Shown one piece after another: positions 11,489 to 22,142 of a DNA stretch of 64,000 nt. The position numbers and the translations under genes are program-made. The notes below the pieces were generated by a model. It did no database searches. It had not been told where the DNA came from and saw nothing but the letters and a program-made list of their open reading frames with translations. The DNA lies in NCBI GenBank assembly GCA_033961575.1, contig CM066729.1:97095001-97159000 (forward strand), given 5' to 3'. Within the stretch, counting starts at the first letter, position 1. Each line of letters starts with the position of its first letter. This DNA is from Aselliscus stoliczkanus (lineage: Eukaryota > Chordata > Mammalia > Chiroptera > Hipposideridae).

Positions 11489-12255
11489 TGTCCAGCACAA
11501 CAGAGCAGTAGGAGTGGAGAAGAGACAGCAAAAGGTTAAGAAAGAGAGAGACACAAATAAGAGAGAAATGCAGTTGGGGCCAGGGGACTTCACCCTCATA
11601 GACTGAGCCCCAAATCGGGTCTGATTGCTTCTTTTTTTTTTTTTTTTTTTGAGGGCAGTGTCACTGGCCCTCATATGTGGGACCTGAACTGGGGCCGCTG
11701 GCTTCCTAAGCCAGCACTTAACCACCACACCACTTGGCCGGCCCCCAAGCCAGCTCTTAACCACCAAGCCACTCAACCGGCCCTGACTGCTTCTTTTATA
11801 GTCTTACAAATAAGAAAAGATCAATGTAGCTTCCACAGTCTGTGAGTCTCACACCCAAGAATTTAGCTCAAGGCCTAATCTCCCATGCCTGCAAACTGCC
11901 CTTACGGAAGGTATTGTCATGCACCTCTTAAGAGACAGAAACTTCCTCTGTCAGAACTTACTGATAGCACTGAGGACAGATATTATCACATCAATAGGTC
12001 ATTTCACATGCAGGCTGCCAGAACCTGAAGCAAGGGGTCTACGCCCTTTTTCCTCTACTCTGTGATTCCTCCTATGGCTCCCATGTGACTATGCCTGGCC
12101 TAGGTTGTCCCTTCCTTGAGGAATCTTATTAGTCATTGACTAACCAGCCATCTTTTGGGGCCACGTAGGGATACATAAAATAAGCATAATATTGAAGTAA
12201 CGATCTGCCTTTATGGAAAGGTACATGAAGGCAGACAGGCAGGCAGTGTGATGAC
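11489..12255 (-). mobile_element. Solo LTR of an endogenous retrovirus
   Basis: Read on the minus strand, a TATAAAAGAAGC box (about 11800) precedes a region with GGGGCTCAGTCTATGAGGG, TCCCCTGGCCCC and a T/C-rich end closing in GCTGGACA at 11489. This is the promoter-to-U5 layout of a retroviral LTR, betaretrovirus-like in style. No gag, pol or env sequence is present, so it is a solo LTR. The upstream border near 12255 is uncertain and no duplication was proven. A SINE has inserted just beside the TATA box. Confidence 0.55.
11632..11782 (-). mobile_element. SINE with duplicated head, inside the LTR
   Basis: A complete short SINE (T-run 11632-11650, body to about 11744) is directly followed by a second, partial head, positions about 11745-11782, containing AAGCCAGCTCTTAACCACC and CAACCGGCCC. 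On the minus strand the order is partial head, full element, A-tail. The unit lies between TGATTGCTTCTTTT on the left and TGACTGCTTCTTTT on the right, one target-site duplication around both parts, so head plus element were inserted together. Confidence 0.8.
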
Positions 12256-13073
12256 AAATATCCATCTGACATGTACATAGTTATTAAAATATTATTGACT
12301 ATATTCTTTATGCTACACCCTACATCTCCATGGCTACTTTGTAACAACCAGTTAGTACATTTTAATTCATTCCCCCTTTTCCCGCTACCCTAACACCCAC
12401 CCCATCTGGCAACCATCAAAATATTCTCTGTATCTGTGAGTTTGTTTCTATTTTGTTTGTTTATTTGTTCTTTAGATTCCACATATAAGCATCTGTCTTT
12501 CCCTGTCTGACATACTCCACTCAGTATAACACCCTCCAGGTCCATCCATGCTGTAGCAGATGGCAACAACCCATTCTCTTCCATGGCTGAGCAACATTCC
12601 ATTGTATGTATGTACTACCTCCTCTTTATTCATTCATCCATTGATGCACACCCTGGCTGCCTCCACATCTTGGCCATTGTAAATAATGCTGCAATGAACA
12701 TATGGATGCACACATCCCCAACATTTTGGATTTCCTCAGATAAATACCCAGAAGGGGATTCTGGGTTCTTCTTTGTCTCTTGTTAAAACCTTTGTTTTAA
12801 AGTCTATTTTGTCTGGTATAAATATTACTATCATATATATATTTGTGTGTGTGTGTGTGTGTGTTTCTGTTTTCATGAAGTATCTTTTCCATCCCTTTAC
12901 TTTCAGTCTGTGTATATCTTTCAATCTGAAGTAAGTCTCTTATAGGCAGTATATGTAAGGGTCTTGTTTTCCTACTCATTTAGCTACTTTATTTTTTTAT
13001 TGGAGTATGTAATCCATTTACATTTAAAGTAACTCTTGATAGGTATGTAGTTATTGCCAATTTATTATTCATA
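12256..13073 (-). mobile_element. LINE-1 fragments: 3' UTR, ORF2 C-terminus, ORF2 endonuclease
   Basis: On the minus strand, 12602 to 12390 encodes the ORF2 C-terminal region (MECCSAMEENGLLP, then WMDLEGVILSGVCQTGKD), the counterpart of the usual MEYYSAIKKNE and WMDLE...LSEVSQTEKDK. At about 12775 the match jumps to the endonuclease region: DKIDFKTKVLTRDKEE, and 13020-13060 reverse-translates to the start of ORF2 (LSRVTLNVNG-like). The reverse-transcriptase domain is missing, so the copy is internally deleted or built from two insertions. All frames are broken. A (GT)n run is at 12845-12864. Confidence 0.75.
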
Positions 13074-13618
13074 AAAAGTGTAAAAAAAAATACGGTGCAT
13101 GCTGCTGCTGAGTGCCATCCAACGGAAAGGCAGGCATCTTCATATGTGAAATGGCACTATGAACCTTAGTAACAGCATGTGACAAGTTTCAATGCGTTCA
13201 GTGCAGTCAGTCAGGTGTGAGCTATGGTTGAGAGAAGGTGTATTTTAAAGTGTGCAGTGAATCATCTCCATCATGACAATACTCTGTGACACACATCACT
13301 TCTGATATACAGCAATTTCTGTCAAAAACATTACAGTGTGTCCTCATCCACCTTAATCACTGGATCTGGCACTGTGTGGCTTTTGGCTTTTCCCCAAAGT
13401 GAAAATGATTCACAATATCAAGGCAGTCATGACAGTACAACATCTAAAGACACTCACGAAAGAGAACTCCCAGAACTGGTTCAGAAAGTGGCAAGAATGA
13501 TGGGATAAGTGTGTTTGAAGTGAGGGGGAGTATTTTGAGGGGAATTAATGGCAAGGTGTCTTTTACTGTAATAATTTTTCTTACTGAAACATTCACTGTA
13601 TTGTTTGATCACACCTCT
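13074..13618 (+). mobile_element. Deleted mariner-family transposon
   Basis: The 3' half encodes a broken mariner transposase C-terminus on the plus strand: HHDNTL (the catalytic D region), LDLALCGFWLFPKVKM (the usual YSPDLAPCDFFLFPKLK) and, after a stop, WDKCV-SEGEYFEGN. The ends form imperfect inverted repeats (AAGTGT...AATACGGTGCATG on the left; reverse complement of the right end AGGTGTGATCAAACAATACA) and each side carries TA. At about 545 bp it is less than half the usual mariner length; the N-terminal transposase region is gone and stops interrupt the rest, so it is inactive. It sits within LINE-1 sequence. Confidence 0.7.
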
Positions 13619-13620
13619 TA

Positions 13621-14430
13621 TGTCTATTTCCTTTACCAAGTTGGGAAGTTTTCTGTCATTATTTCTTCAAATAGGTTTTGAATTCCTTGTTCTCTCTGTT
13701 CTTCTGGTACCCCTATAATGCAAATGTTGGGCACTTGATTTTGTCCCAGAGACCCCTTAAACTATCCTCACTTTTTTTTGGATTCTTTTTTCTTTTTGTT
13801 GTTCTGATTAGGTGTTTTCTGCTTGTTTATCTTCTAAAAAGGTGATTCAACCCTCTTTCTAATGTAGATTCCCTCTATGAACTGTTGATTTTCATTTCAG
13901 TTATTGTAGTCTTTATTTGTGCCTGGTTCTTTTTATGTTTTCTATCTCCATTTTTATGTTCCCTATCTCTTTGTTTAAGTTCTCCCTGAGATCACTGAGC
14001 ATCCTTATAACCAGTGTTTGGAACTCTGCATCTGGCGATTCCCTGTCTCCGTTTTGTTTAGTTCTTTTTCTGGAGCCCTGTTGTGTTCTTTCTTTTGGGA
14101 CATGTTTCTTTGTCTCACAGGTTTGGCTTCCTTCCTGTGTGTGTTTCTGTGTATTATGTAGTTCTGCTATATTCCCCGGTCTTAGTCGAGTGGTCTTATG
14201 TAGTAGGTGTCCTGTGGCTCACAGTGGTACAGTCTCCCTGGTCACCTGAGCTGGGTCCTCCAGGTGTGTCCTTTGTGTGTCCTCCTCTTGTAGTTGAGCC
14301 TTGGTTGCTGTTTGCATGTCAATGGGAGGGATGGACCCTCAGGCTCTTTGGTTGTGAGGACTGGCCGAGACTACAGTGGAGGAGTTGTGGTGCAGGGGCT
14401 GACCTTACGAGCAGGACAAACTTAACTGCA
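13621..14430 (-). mobile_element. LINE-1 ORF1 and 5' UTR fragment, antisense
   Basis: On the minus strand, 13735 down to 13640 translates as NICIIGVPEEQREQGIQNLF followed by EEIMTENFPTW, the conserved ORF1 segment usually written NIRIIGVPEGEERE...NLFEEIMTENFPNL. Upstream (13800-14000) is consistent with the ORF1 coiled-coil region, and 14000-14430 is a G/C-richer sequence likely to be the 5' UTR or ORF1 start. Several frameshifts and stops are present. Confidence 0.65.
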
Positions 14431-15035
14431 TAGTATGGATTAAAGAGTAGAACTCTTGATCTATGTTTGTACTTATATGAAATCTAATCTAGTTTTTATT
14501 CTCATTTGATTCTTAAAACAGATTGTGCATGAAAGATAATGTGGGTATATAATGTTACTTATGTGTGATATATTAAGATATGGAGAGTTATAAGAACATT
14601 AGGCCTAAGACAAGAAAGATAGACAAAAAGAACCTACAATAACCAAGAATATTTCTTTGGAGGCAGTCTTGTAGGCCAGATGGGAGTGCTTGAAGAATTC
14701 TTAAGAAAGTAGAAATAATCTTGAAATATCTTAAATGAGTTCAGATGATTGTAGCTGTCTGGCAGGGAGATTAGGCGACTGTGCTGAAGGAAAACTTGAT
14801 AATTAACCCTGCAGCGATAAGTAATAAAGGAAGGACAGCTCAGCTAAAATAAACAAATTGACAATAGCTTTGTGTAGATAAACCTACAGATGGAGTCGGC
14901 CATTGTTTTTCAAGTTGGCACTCTTGAGCATCACAAAAATGACTGATAGAAATTTATTTTTCTTTGGGGACAAATTACATTTTATATTGTGTTAGATTTA
15001 TTTATGTATTTTGAATAAGCGACTAAATGTCTTAC
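14431..15035. other. Unique AT-rich DNA, nothing recognised
   Basis: No exon or repeat recognised. Confidence 0.45.
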
Positions 15036-15403
15036 CACTTCCTATCTCCCAAATCTATCAATTACCAAGTCCTGCAGAATATACTTGTATATTGTCACCT
15101 ATCTGACTCCCTCAGAGTCATTTGTTTCATCTTCTCTGCCAGTGTCCTTCGTAAGCATTTATGATAAGTTTCTGCTCTGTTATTATGACCTCTGAATTAA
15201 GTTTCCGCATAATTACTTTATACTACAAATTCCCACCAGAGTTATCCTCTAAGTAATCTGGATGATATAATAATCTATCAATAAACTCCACAGCAATTCC
15301 TTATATCTTTTTCTTTTCAGTTTTGTATCATATTATATCCTGGCAAACTCTTATCATCTTAACAACTCTCCTTATACATCTCCTGAATACATCAGTATAA
15401 TTA

Positions 15404-15435
<32 letters not shown>

Positions 15436-15915
15436 CTTTGAATATTTGGTTATTTGTTTTCTCATTCTAAATAATATTTTCTTCTCCTCTTATCACACAT
15501 TATCTCACATCTCAAATGCTATTTCTTAAGTACGTTTGGTTGGTTCTCCAGGCACAACTGATCAGTCTTCCAGTTAAATGCCTGTACTTTCATACTGCCA
15601 TTTGTTAGCGTCATCATCTTGTTAAAGCCCCTCTGACTAAATACTATTGTAATACTACAAGGCACTGTGTTATGTTTCTTGGGCCCTTCATGATTGAGAC
15701 AGAGTTTTTTTTGTTTTTGTTTGTTTTTCAGAATAGAAAATCTACATAAGTTTTTTTAAATTTGTTTATAAATTGATATAAAGTGGCCTCAAATTGTTTA
15801 TGTGCCTGAATGAAGACAGAATATATATTTTTGTCTTGTGCTGTATCCCCAAAGTAGCATAGTGAGAGGGTCATTAAAAGCCATCGGTAAATATTTATTT
15901 AGTGAATGAATAACC
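15036..15915 (+). mobile_element. Fragmented L2 LINE, sense
   Basis: Scattered L2-like phrases occur in the right order: CACTTCCTATCTCCCAAATC, CACCTATCTGACTCCCTC, CACATCTCAAATGC, GTGCTGTATCCCCAAAGTAGC and the closing TATTTATTTAGTGAATGAAT. An (AT)n run at about 15399-15425 and a T-run interrupt it. Old and weak. Confidence 0.4.
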
Positions 15916-16124
15916 AGTATTTCTTTTAGTCCTAATGAGAGTCTTCCAATTAAATTGGTGGGAAATGGAAAACAATTATCTGGTTTCCCCTAAAGGGTGT
16001 AGAAAACCAAGCAATCATGTGTTATTTATATATGACTCAAAATAAATTTTCAAATTAATAAATATTACATTTGTTCAAAATGTGGATACTGTGTAAGTTG
16101 TGTAAGTTATCCTGTGTAAGTTGT

Positions 16125-16250
16125 ATTCACTTTTTTTTAATTAAACTGCATTAGGGTGACAATGGTTAGTAAAATTACATAGGTTTCAAGTGTACAGGTC
16201 TGTAATACATCATCTACATATCAAATCATAGTCATTTTAATCATTTATCT
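16125..16250 (-). mobile_element. LINE-1 3' UTR fragment, antisense
   Basis: A T-run is followed by GCATTAGGGTGACAATGGTTAG, CATAGGTTTCAAGTGTACAG and AATACATCATCTACATATC. This is a LINE-1 3' end type I remember as common in bats. It is 5'-truncated to little over 100 bp. Confidence 0.45.
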
Positions 16251-16401
16251 GTTTTATCATTTTTGAAAAATGACATTCAAATGCATTTGAACAATGAGCT
16301 TTTACAAAATATTTTTTAATATTTTCTTTATCTCTACATAGATAACCATTAAAAGAATAATTTCTGTTCTTTTTTTTTTTTTTTTTTTTCCTCTCTCATA
16401 G

Positions 16402-16538
16402 ATAAAACATCTGTATTACTGGCTGGGTGTAATGCAAGGAAGGGACAAAGATGAAAAGGAAACATATTCCTTTTTTGGTCATAATATCACTCCTCAGCTT
16501 ATCAAAAAATCACCTGTTCCTGTCACAGCTTATTCCAG
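16402..16538 (+). CDS. Probable internal coding exon of an unrecognised gene
   Basis: A 20-base T run and CCTCTCTCATAG (a strong pyrimidine tract plus AG acceptor) precede the segment, and CAG followed by GTAAGTG (a near-consensus donor) ends it. The 137-nt interval is open in one frame only, starting at its first base; the other two frames contain stops. In that frame a TAG is part of the acceptor and a TAA lies in the donor, so the frame is open exactly between the splice signals. It encodes 45 residues beginning [20 protein letters not shown], including the possible N-glycosylation site NIT, and ends [16 protein letters not shown], leaving two bases (AG) for the next exon. I do not recognise the protein and assign no function. 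The neighbouring kilobases are non-coding, as expected for flanking introns. Chance occurrence is possible but less likely. Confidence 0.6.
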
Positions 16539-17904
16539 GTAAGTGCCATGCATTTGTTTCATCAAACCTTGACCAGTATTTCTTCTGTTTTAAATTAATT
16601 TTTGTATTGTGTGTGTTTTAAATAAAATTCGTTCATTGTCTTTTGAACTTGTTAGTCTGTGTGAATGGTTTCTTGATTATGTGTGCTAATTAATTTCAGG
16701 GATCCAATATCCTTGACTATAGAGCAGTTTATTAATTCCCTAGAGAAACTGAGAAAATTCAAAAAAACAATGTTATTGAAACATGTAAGAAGCTATAGTA
16801 ACTAAGTGAATTAGAGTGGTGGAAGAATAATTATAGCAGGAAAGAAATGTGTAACACAAAAAGAATAACAACATCACAATGCAAGTTAGTACTATAGAAA
16901 ATGAACATCAAAAAAAGTGAAAACTTTAAAACTGAAATTTCTTTAGAGTAGCCACGTGTTAATTAATAGGCTGAACAGTGTTAGAATAAAAATTCAATGG
17001 TTGATGTGTAGCTTCCATAGCTGCTATTTTTTTCAGTGAAGTTTGAAAACTGTTTGCTTGAAGCCATCATTTTATTATGGTGCTGCAATAACATTGCTAT
17101 AAAAAGTTTACTTAAACTCTTTTATAGGTAATTGCCTAAACCCAATGTTATGGTGGAGAAAAATGGAAAAAATACATTGATACACTAATCAAAATATTTC
17201 AACTTTCCTCTTTGATAAAACTATGGGAACAAATTGTGGTTATTTGGATATATTTAATGAATCATCATAATTTAGCTAAGTTATTCATGCAAGAATGGAA
17301 TATGGTGTTTTGTTTAACCAAATTGTAGGCTTGACTTTGTTTGTTTTATTGTTACATTTATTTTAATATATAGTGATTAAGTATAACTTGTCATGTTTAT
17401 CTACACACCAATTAGGAGGCTTGATATTTTTATTTCCCTGTGTGGGGTTAAGATTGATACGTTGACCTAGAAGATAAGGGAGTTTAAACTAAACAAAGGA
17501 TTTATATCTGCTAAAACCATTTCTATAGGGTGGAAGTATACAGAAAATTTAAGTCTATTACTTTGTAACAGACTCAATACATTTAGTTATTTTGTATTGA
17601 CTTAGGTTAACACATTGCAAACACCACAAGTTTTTGTTACCTGTCTTTACCATTCCCTTACTTTGAAACTACTCTGTTAGGTGTTGATTAAAATTAGTGA
17701 ATGAATCAAATACCAAAAATGGCAATGCAAAAAAATGTTATGCTCTATTGAAGTATAGGCAAAATGTAAATTTAAGTACAAAGTAATTCACTGTCTTTCA
17801 AATTGTCAGGATAAAGAGGACATTTATATAAAAGTGTTTTGAAAATGGTGACTAATATATATTTAGATATATATGTTTATACATATTTAGACATAGCTAT
17901 AGAT

Positions 17905-17950
<46 letters not shown>

Positions 17951-19450
17951 TAGTTTAGGAGTAATTGTTAGCAGTCAGGTGTGAACTGTAGCAGTTTAAG
18001 CTGATAACTGCTCCAGGTCAACAAATTTGATCAGGTAATCAAATCTCAAAATGGTGAAGTGTGGTTTGAATCATCTTTATCTGGATGTCTGAAGGAAGGA
18101 ATGCATGCATGAATGTGGTGGTGATGGTGACCACAGGTGGTAATGTTTATCAATGGAGTATAAAGTTACCATTTCATTCAAAAAGAATGAAAGGTAACGC
18201 TTATCTGTGGACCATAAAGATGCCCTTTTTTAAGAAGAATAAAAGGTAAAGTTTGTAAAATTTATCTGTGGAATATAAAGTTTCCTTTTAATTCAAGAAT
18301 ACATTGTATAATTTCAGAGAAGACAAATCAATTTGAATATGTCAAAAATTTGTGAAAATCCTGCAATTGCTATCTTACATGCAAGCATTTTTATAACTAA
18401 AGAGAACTTTCTAAAATACATGAATTTATTGTTCAAAACAATATGTCAGTTGGTTACAAAGGCAATCAATTGGTTATCAGCTAGTTTACAATATGTCATA
18501 CATATTAGTAACTCAGGGCCCATGGAACACCTTAAAAAGAAATAAGGGTGCCCCAAAATGAGATGTATAAAGTTAAATGTCTTTCTCGTTAGGACCACCA
18601 GAGTTCAAGAATTTTTTTGAAGTAATTTATTCGTCAAGGAAATATGCTTTCGAAAAGCTCACCTGCAGAGTGGAAGTCAATTTGCATAACCACCTTCATC
18701 TAAGAGAATTGGTTTCAGGCTAGGGAGATTAGCAAACATACTGAAAGGAGTGGACAGTTTTAGAATTGCCTTCCCTCACATTAATCTCAGAATGAATGGA
18801 TGTCCTGATTCTTTTTGGTGTTGTTGGTCTATCTTTATTATATTCAGTAGAGGCTTTGGACCTGGATTGAGTTTAACACAGCTCAGAGGGAACCAAGATA
18901 GGAAGATCAAATATTAGTAACTTTAAAAAACACAGTTTCTCATTCAACTGATTGACTTCCACTCTTTCCCTTAAAAAATATATTCTTTTATCAGAAAATT
19001 TTTTCAAAAGTCAGATAAATTGCCTCAGGGGATAAAAACAAAGAGCGATAAAAATACCAGACATAATGTAAATTATTTTATTACCACAATAATAAAGAGG
19101 TTTTCAGTCAAGCTGTGAATGGTCACTTGGTGTAATTAAATATTATAACATCATTTGAATATAATGCCAGAATGGATGGGTTACCCAACTCACGTTTTCT
19201 GTTTTGTCTCCCTATGTAATACATTTTTATAATGGCTGTTATGTTTTACAATATTGTGTGTGAAGTGATTGGTATGTCAGGGTGGTGACTAGAAAATACT
19301 TGTAGGTTTGAAATCAAGAAATAGTACTTTTGGTAATTAGTAACTGTCAGTTTTAAGAGAAAGGAATGGTTAAGAAGTCGATTCTCGGAATGATTGGGTC
19401 TCTCCTACCATTTGAGTTGTTCCCTTTGGTGTATATAGAGCCCATTAAAA
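16539..19450. other. Intron-like unique DNA with a GATA microsatellite
   Basis: This AT-rich stretch downstream of the probable exon has no recognised repeat except the GATA run listed separately. An open frame at 18333-18545 has no recognisable peptide or splice context. Confidence 0.45.
17905..17951. repeat. (GATA)n microsatellite
   Basis: About eleven uninterrupted tetranucleotide GATA/TAGA units. Confidence 0.95.
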
Positions 19451-19576
19451 CCTGCCTGTTAACAAGACATATGACCATCTGACACCCCACAAAATATTTA
19501 CAACATTATTAATTATATTCCCCAAACAGGCAGGTTTTTTTTAAAAAAACCAAAAAACAAAAAAACCCTGCCTGTT
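19451..19576 (+). mobile_element. Short LINE-1 insertion with 5' inversion
   Basis: CCTGCCTGTT occurs at 19451-19460 and 19567-19576 and flanks an insert ending in an A-rich tail (about 19537-19565). Inside, GACCATCTGACACCCC and ATTAATTATATTCCCC resemble a LINE-1 3' UTR in the opposite orientation to the tail, which is the outcome of twin priming. An inverted copy of the 10-mer, AACAGGCAGG, sits at 19525-19534. Confidence 0.5.
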
Positions 19577-20929
19577 TATTAAAACCACTGCTAGCTATTC
19601 CTCTCGTCAATTTACCTCATCCCTTATTCACATCTAAAATACTCTTAAAAATACAACTGGTGTTCTCTTGAGGCGACTGTATATCTCTGTGCCACATCCT
19701 TATTTAATCTTTTCGACAAAGATATCTGACAGGCACCTATCTTTACATTTTAAACACTCACCTCTGATTGCAACAGATGTCAGGAAGGCAATGACAGACA
19801 AGTGTTAAATATCAGGTTTTAACACTACATTTGGCGTATGTGGATGGAATTGAAAACGCGAAGAACATCTATAGTTTAAAAAAATGTTGCTTTTGAGGTG
19901 TGTGTATTGCAAGATTTTAAGTGGAAATCCATGGGGAGGGGAAAGCACACAAGGTTGTATTTCTATTTGAATAAATCTGACAGCCCACTTTAAAGCTAAA
20001 CGTGATTTATTTTCCCCTCTCTATTCTCTAAATGTGCAGCAACGTTGTCCTTCATTAAAGATGCAGGTGCTGTCAGGGTTATTTCCTCTGCCCTGCCTCA
20101 TGTCAACAAGCCTTGAGTGTGAAATTGTCTGAAATGATTTACTGCTTACCCTCCCCACCTATCCATCCACCCACCACTTCAGTGACTTTTTTATATCCTA
20201 AGAATGGTAACTGTGGGAGCTTAGTGTTAGTGGGGTTTGAATCAGCCACACACAAAAAAAAAAAATCATAAAGTTTGAAGAAAGAACCCTCTATGTAAAA
20301 TTCTAAGACTAATATAAATAATACACATACAATCCACATATACTCGTAATTTTTGTGTTTTCTTTTCATTTTCACATGGCCAGCAAGCAGATTTCGAATA
20401 GATTTGAAGACTTAAAATTTTAAAATCTTTGTAATAATGGAGAACAAAAAATAAAAAACACAAAACTAGTGTGAATTTCTGAAATTGAAAGTTGATGGAG
20501 TCTTTACCCATTTCTTTTGCAATACATTATTTAACTAATTACGTTGAATATGTGCATCCTACGAAGGTTTTATCCACAGGAATGTTTTTCCTGTGATTAG
20601 ATGTGATTAGCCTCTTTGGCACTGTAGTCACAGGCAATGATAAGGAAAATTACTATTATTTAAAATCTATAGAGATTGCTGGTTCATAAACAAACTTTTT
20701 TAACTGCACTCACTATTCATAAATCAATCAATTAATTTAAAAAAACTTAAAAAGTTATGTCTCTTGTATTAGAATATTTAGGGTTAACAGTACTTTACAC
20801 ATTATTTAATTCTTCCAATTATGCATGGAGAGAGGCATTACTATAAACAAAAGTGATTTGATGTTACATGCCACTTCACAAATCTGTATACAGAATCCTC
20901 AACATGTTTTGCATAGATTATTTTTTTCA
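19577..20929. other. Unique DNA with a weak MIR-like piece
   Basis: Mostly unrecognised. The region 20780-20860 (TACTTTACACATTATTTAAT and following) resembles part of a reversed MIR. The portion 19850-20130 is less AT-rich and non-repetitive. Confidence 0.35.
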
Positions 20930-21078
20930 GAGACACTTTAGATGCTTATTAAAAATAAAGTTCCCAAAGGGTCTTGGCAGTGTCACTGAAACAGAACCTG
21001 GGTTTGAAACTCAGGAGCCTGAAGTTTTACAAATCCCCTAAACCTATCTAATGCACAGAGAATTTGAGAACCACTGCT
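20930..21078. mobile_element. MER5-like hAT MITE
   Basis: The right end ATGCACAGAGAATTTGAGAACCACTG and the internal GAAACTCAGGAGCCTGAAG recall the MER5/Charlie group of short hAT elements, whose ends read CAGTGGTTCTCAA. The left end is decayed. Non-coding. Confidence 0.5.
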
Positions 21079-21867
21079 GTTGATAAAGTTTAAGTTGATA
21101 AAGAAAGAAAGGAAGTAGTTGAATGTATTCAAAAGATGTTTATTCTCTAAGGAAAGTTTTTGTTTGTTTGTTTTTGGGTTTTTTTTTTCCCATGAGAAAG
21201 GAAGAAAATTATTTGAAGGTATCTATTTCATATATTGCAAGTATTTGTGGGGAGCAGATTTGAGGCCACCGGTGGTTTATTTTGGTGGCTTTTACTGATA
21301 TTTCTTGCTCTTTTCATCTAGTAATGTTTATAAACTTCAAAATATAATTGTTCACACTGGATGGAAGGTATTAGCTCAAGACAAAAAGCATTGAACTAAT
21401 AAATTTAGCAGTGAATATTAACCTATGTAATTAAAAATGACTTTATATAAGTCTTAGTTTTTCCCAATGGGTACAATTACTCCTAAGTTTCTTCCAAGCC
21501 TTAGTAAAGTATTGACTCAAACATTGAGGGGCTTGGAATCTATATCCAAATTAAAATAATATGTCAATGATACAATTTTTTTGTAAAAAGCGACTAAGTG
21601 CCAGGGCTGCATTATGACTTAGCGGAGCCCTGGATACTTCTGCCTTCGTGGGCTGCTTTCCTCCATAAACGAATATTAAATATTTAAAAAAAAAAAACTC
21701 AGTTGGCATCAACATGAATATAATCTTTGTAAAGTTTAGCTTATTCTTCCTATTTATAAGCCTTATAGAAATCTGGAATAACACCATAAACTAAGGAAAA
21801 CAGATATTCTCTGAATGTTACTTTTTTACCATTTAGTTTTAACCAAAATCATAAAGAACCCACCTAA

Positions 21868-21985
21868 GGGCCGGCCGAGTGGCGTGGTGGTTAAGCACTG
21901 GCTTGGGAAGCCAGCAGCCCCGGTTCGGTCCCACATAGGAGGGCCAGTGACACTGCCCTCAAAAAAAAAATAAAATAAAATAAAA
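21868..21985 (+). mobile_element. Lineage-specific SINE, short form, with clear duplications
   Basis: A near-consensus copy: GGGCCGGCCGAGTGGCGTGG head, GGTTAAGC, GGTTCGGTCCC (box-B-like), CAGTGACACTGCCCTC, then an A-rich tail with TAAAA units. It is bounded by a perfect 13-bp target-site duplication, ATAAAGAACCCAC, at 21851-21863 and 21986-21998. Its good match and intact duplications suggest a fairly recent insertion. Confidence 0.92.
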
Positions 21986-22007
21986 ATAAAGAACCCACTT
22001 ATACCAA

Positions 22008-22142
22008 AGGAGGGAGGGAGGGAGGAAGAGAGGGAGGTAGGAAGGAAGGAAGGAAGGAAGGAAGGAAGGAAGGAAGGAAGGAAGGAAGGGAGGGAGGGAG
22101 GAAGGAAGGAAGGAAGGAAGGAAAGAAGAGAGAGAAAGAGGG
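22008..22142. repeat. (GGAA)n purine microsatellite
   Basis: A long all-purine tract of GGAA with GGGA variants. Its reverse strand gives the proline/serine/leucine/phenylalanine-rich pseudo-frames seen there. Confidence 0.95.

Noticed and set aside
13917..14433. Plus-strand open frames of 110-116 codons
   Set aside because: They are antisense to LINE-1 ORF1/5' UTR sequence and are not conserved proteins.
17905..17951. Regular tandem repeats considered as CRISPR or satellite
   Set aside because: They are simple microsatellites without spacers in mammalian-type DNA.
21868..21985. tRNA-like GGCCGGCC head with box A/B-like motifs
   Set aside because: It is the promoter head of a SINE with an A-tail and target duplications, not a functional tRNA gene; no tRNA cloverleaf was demonstrated.
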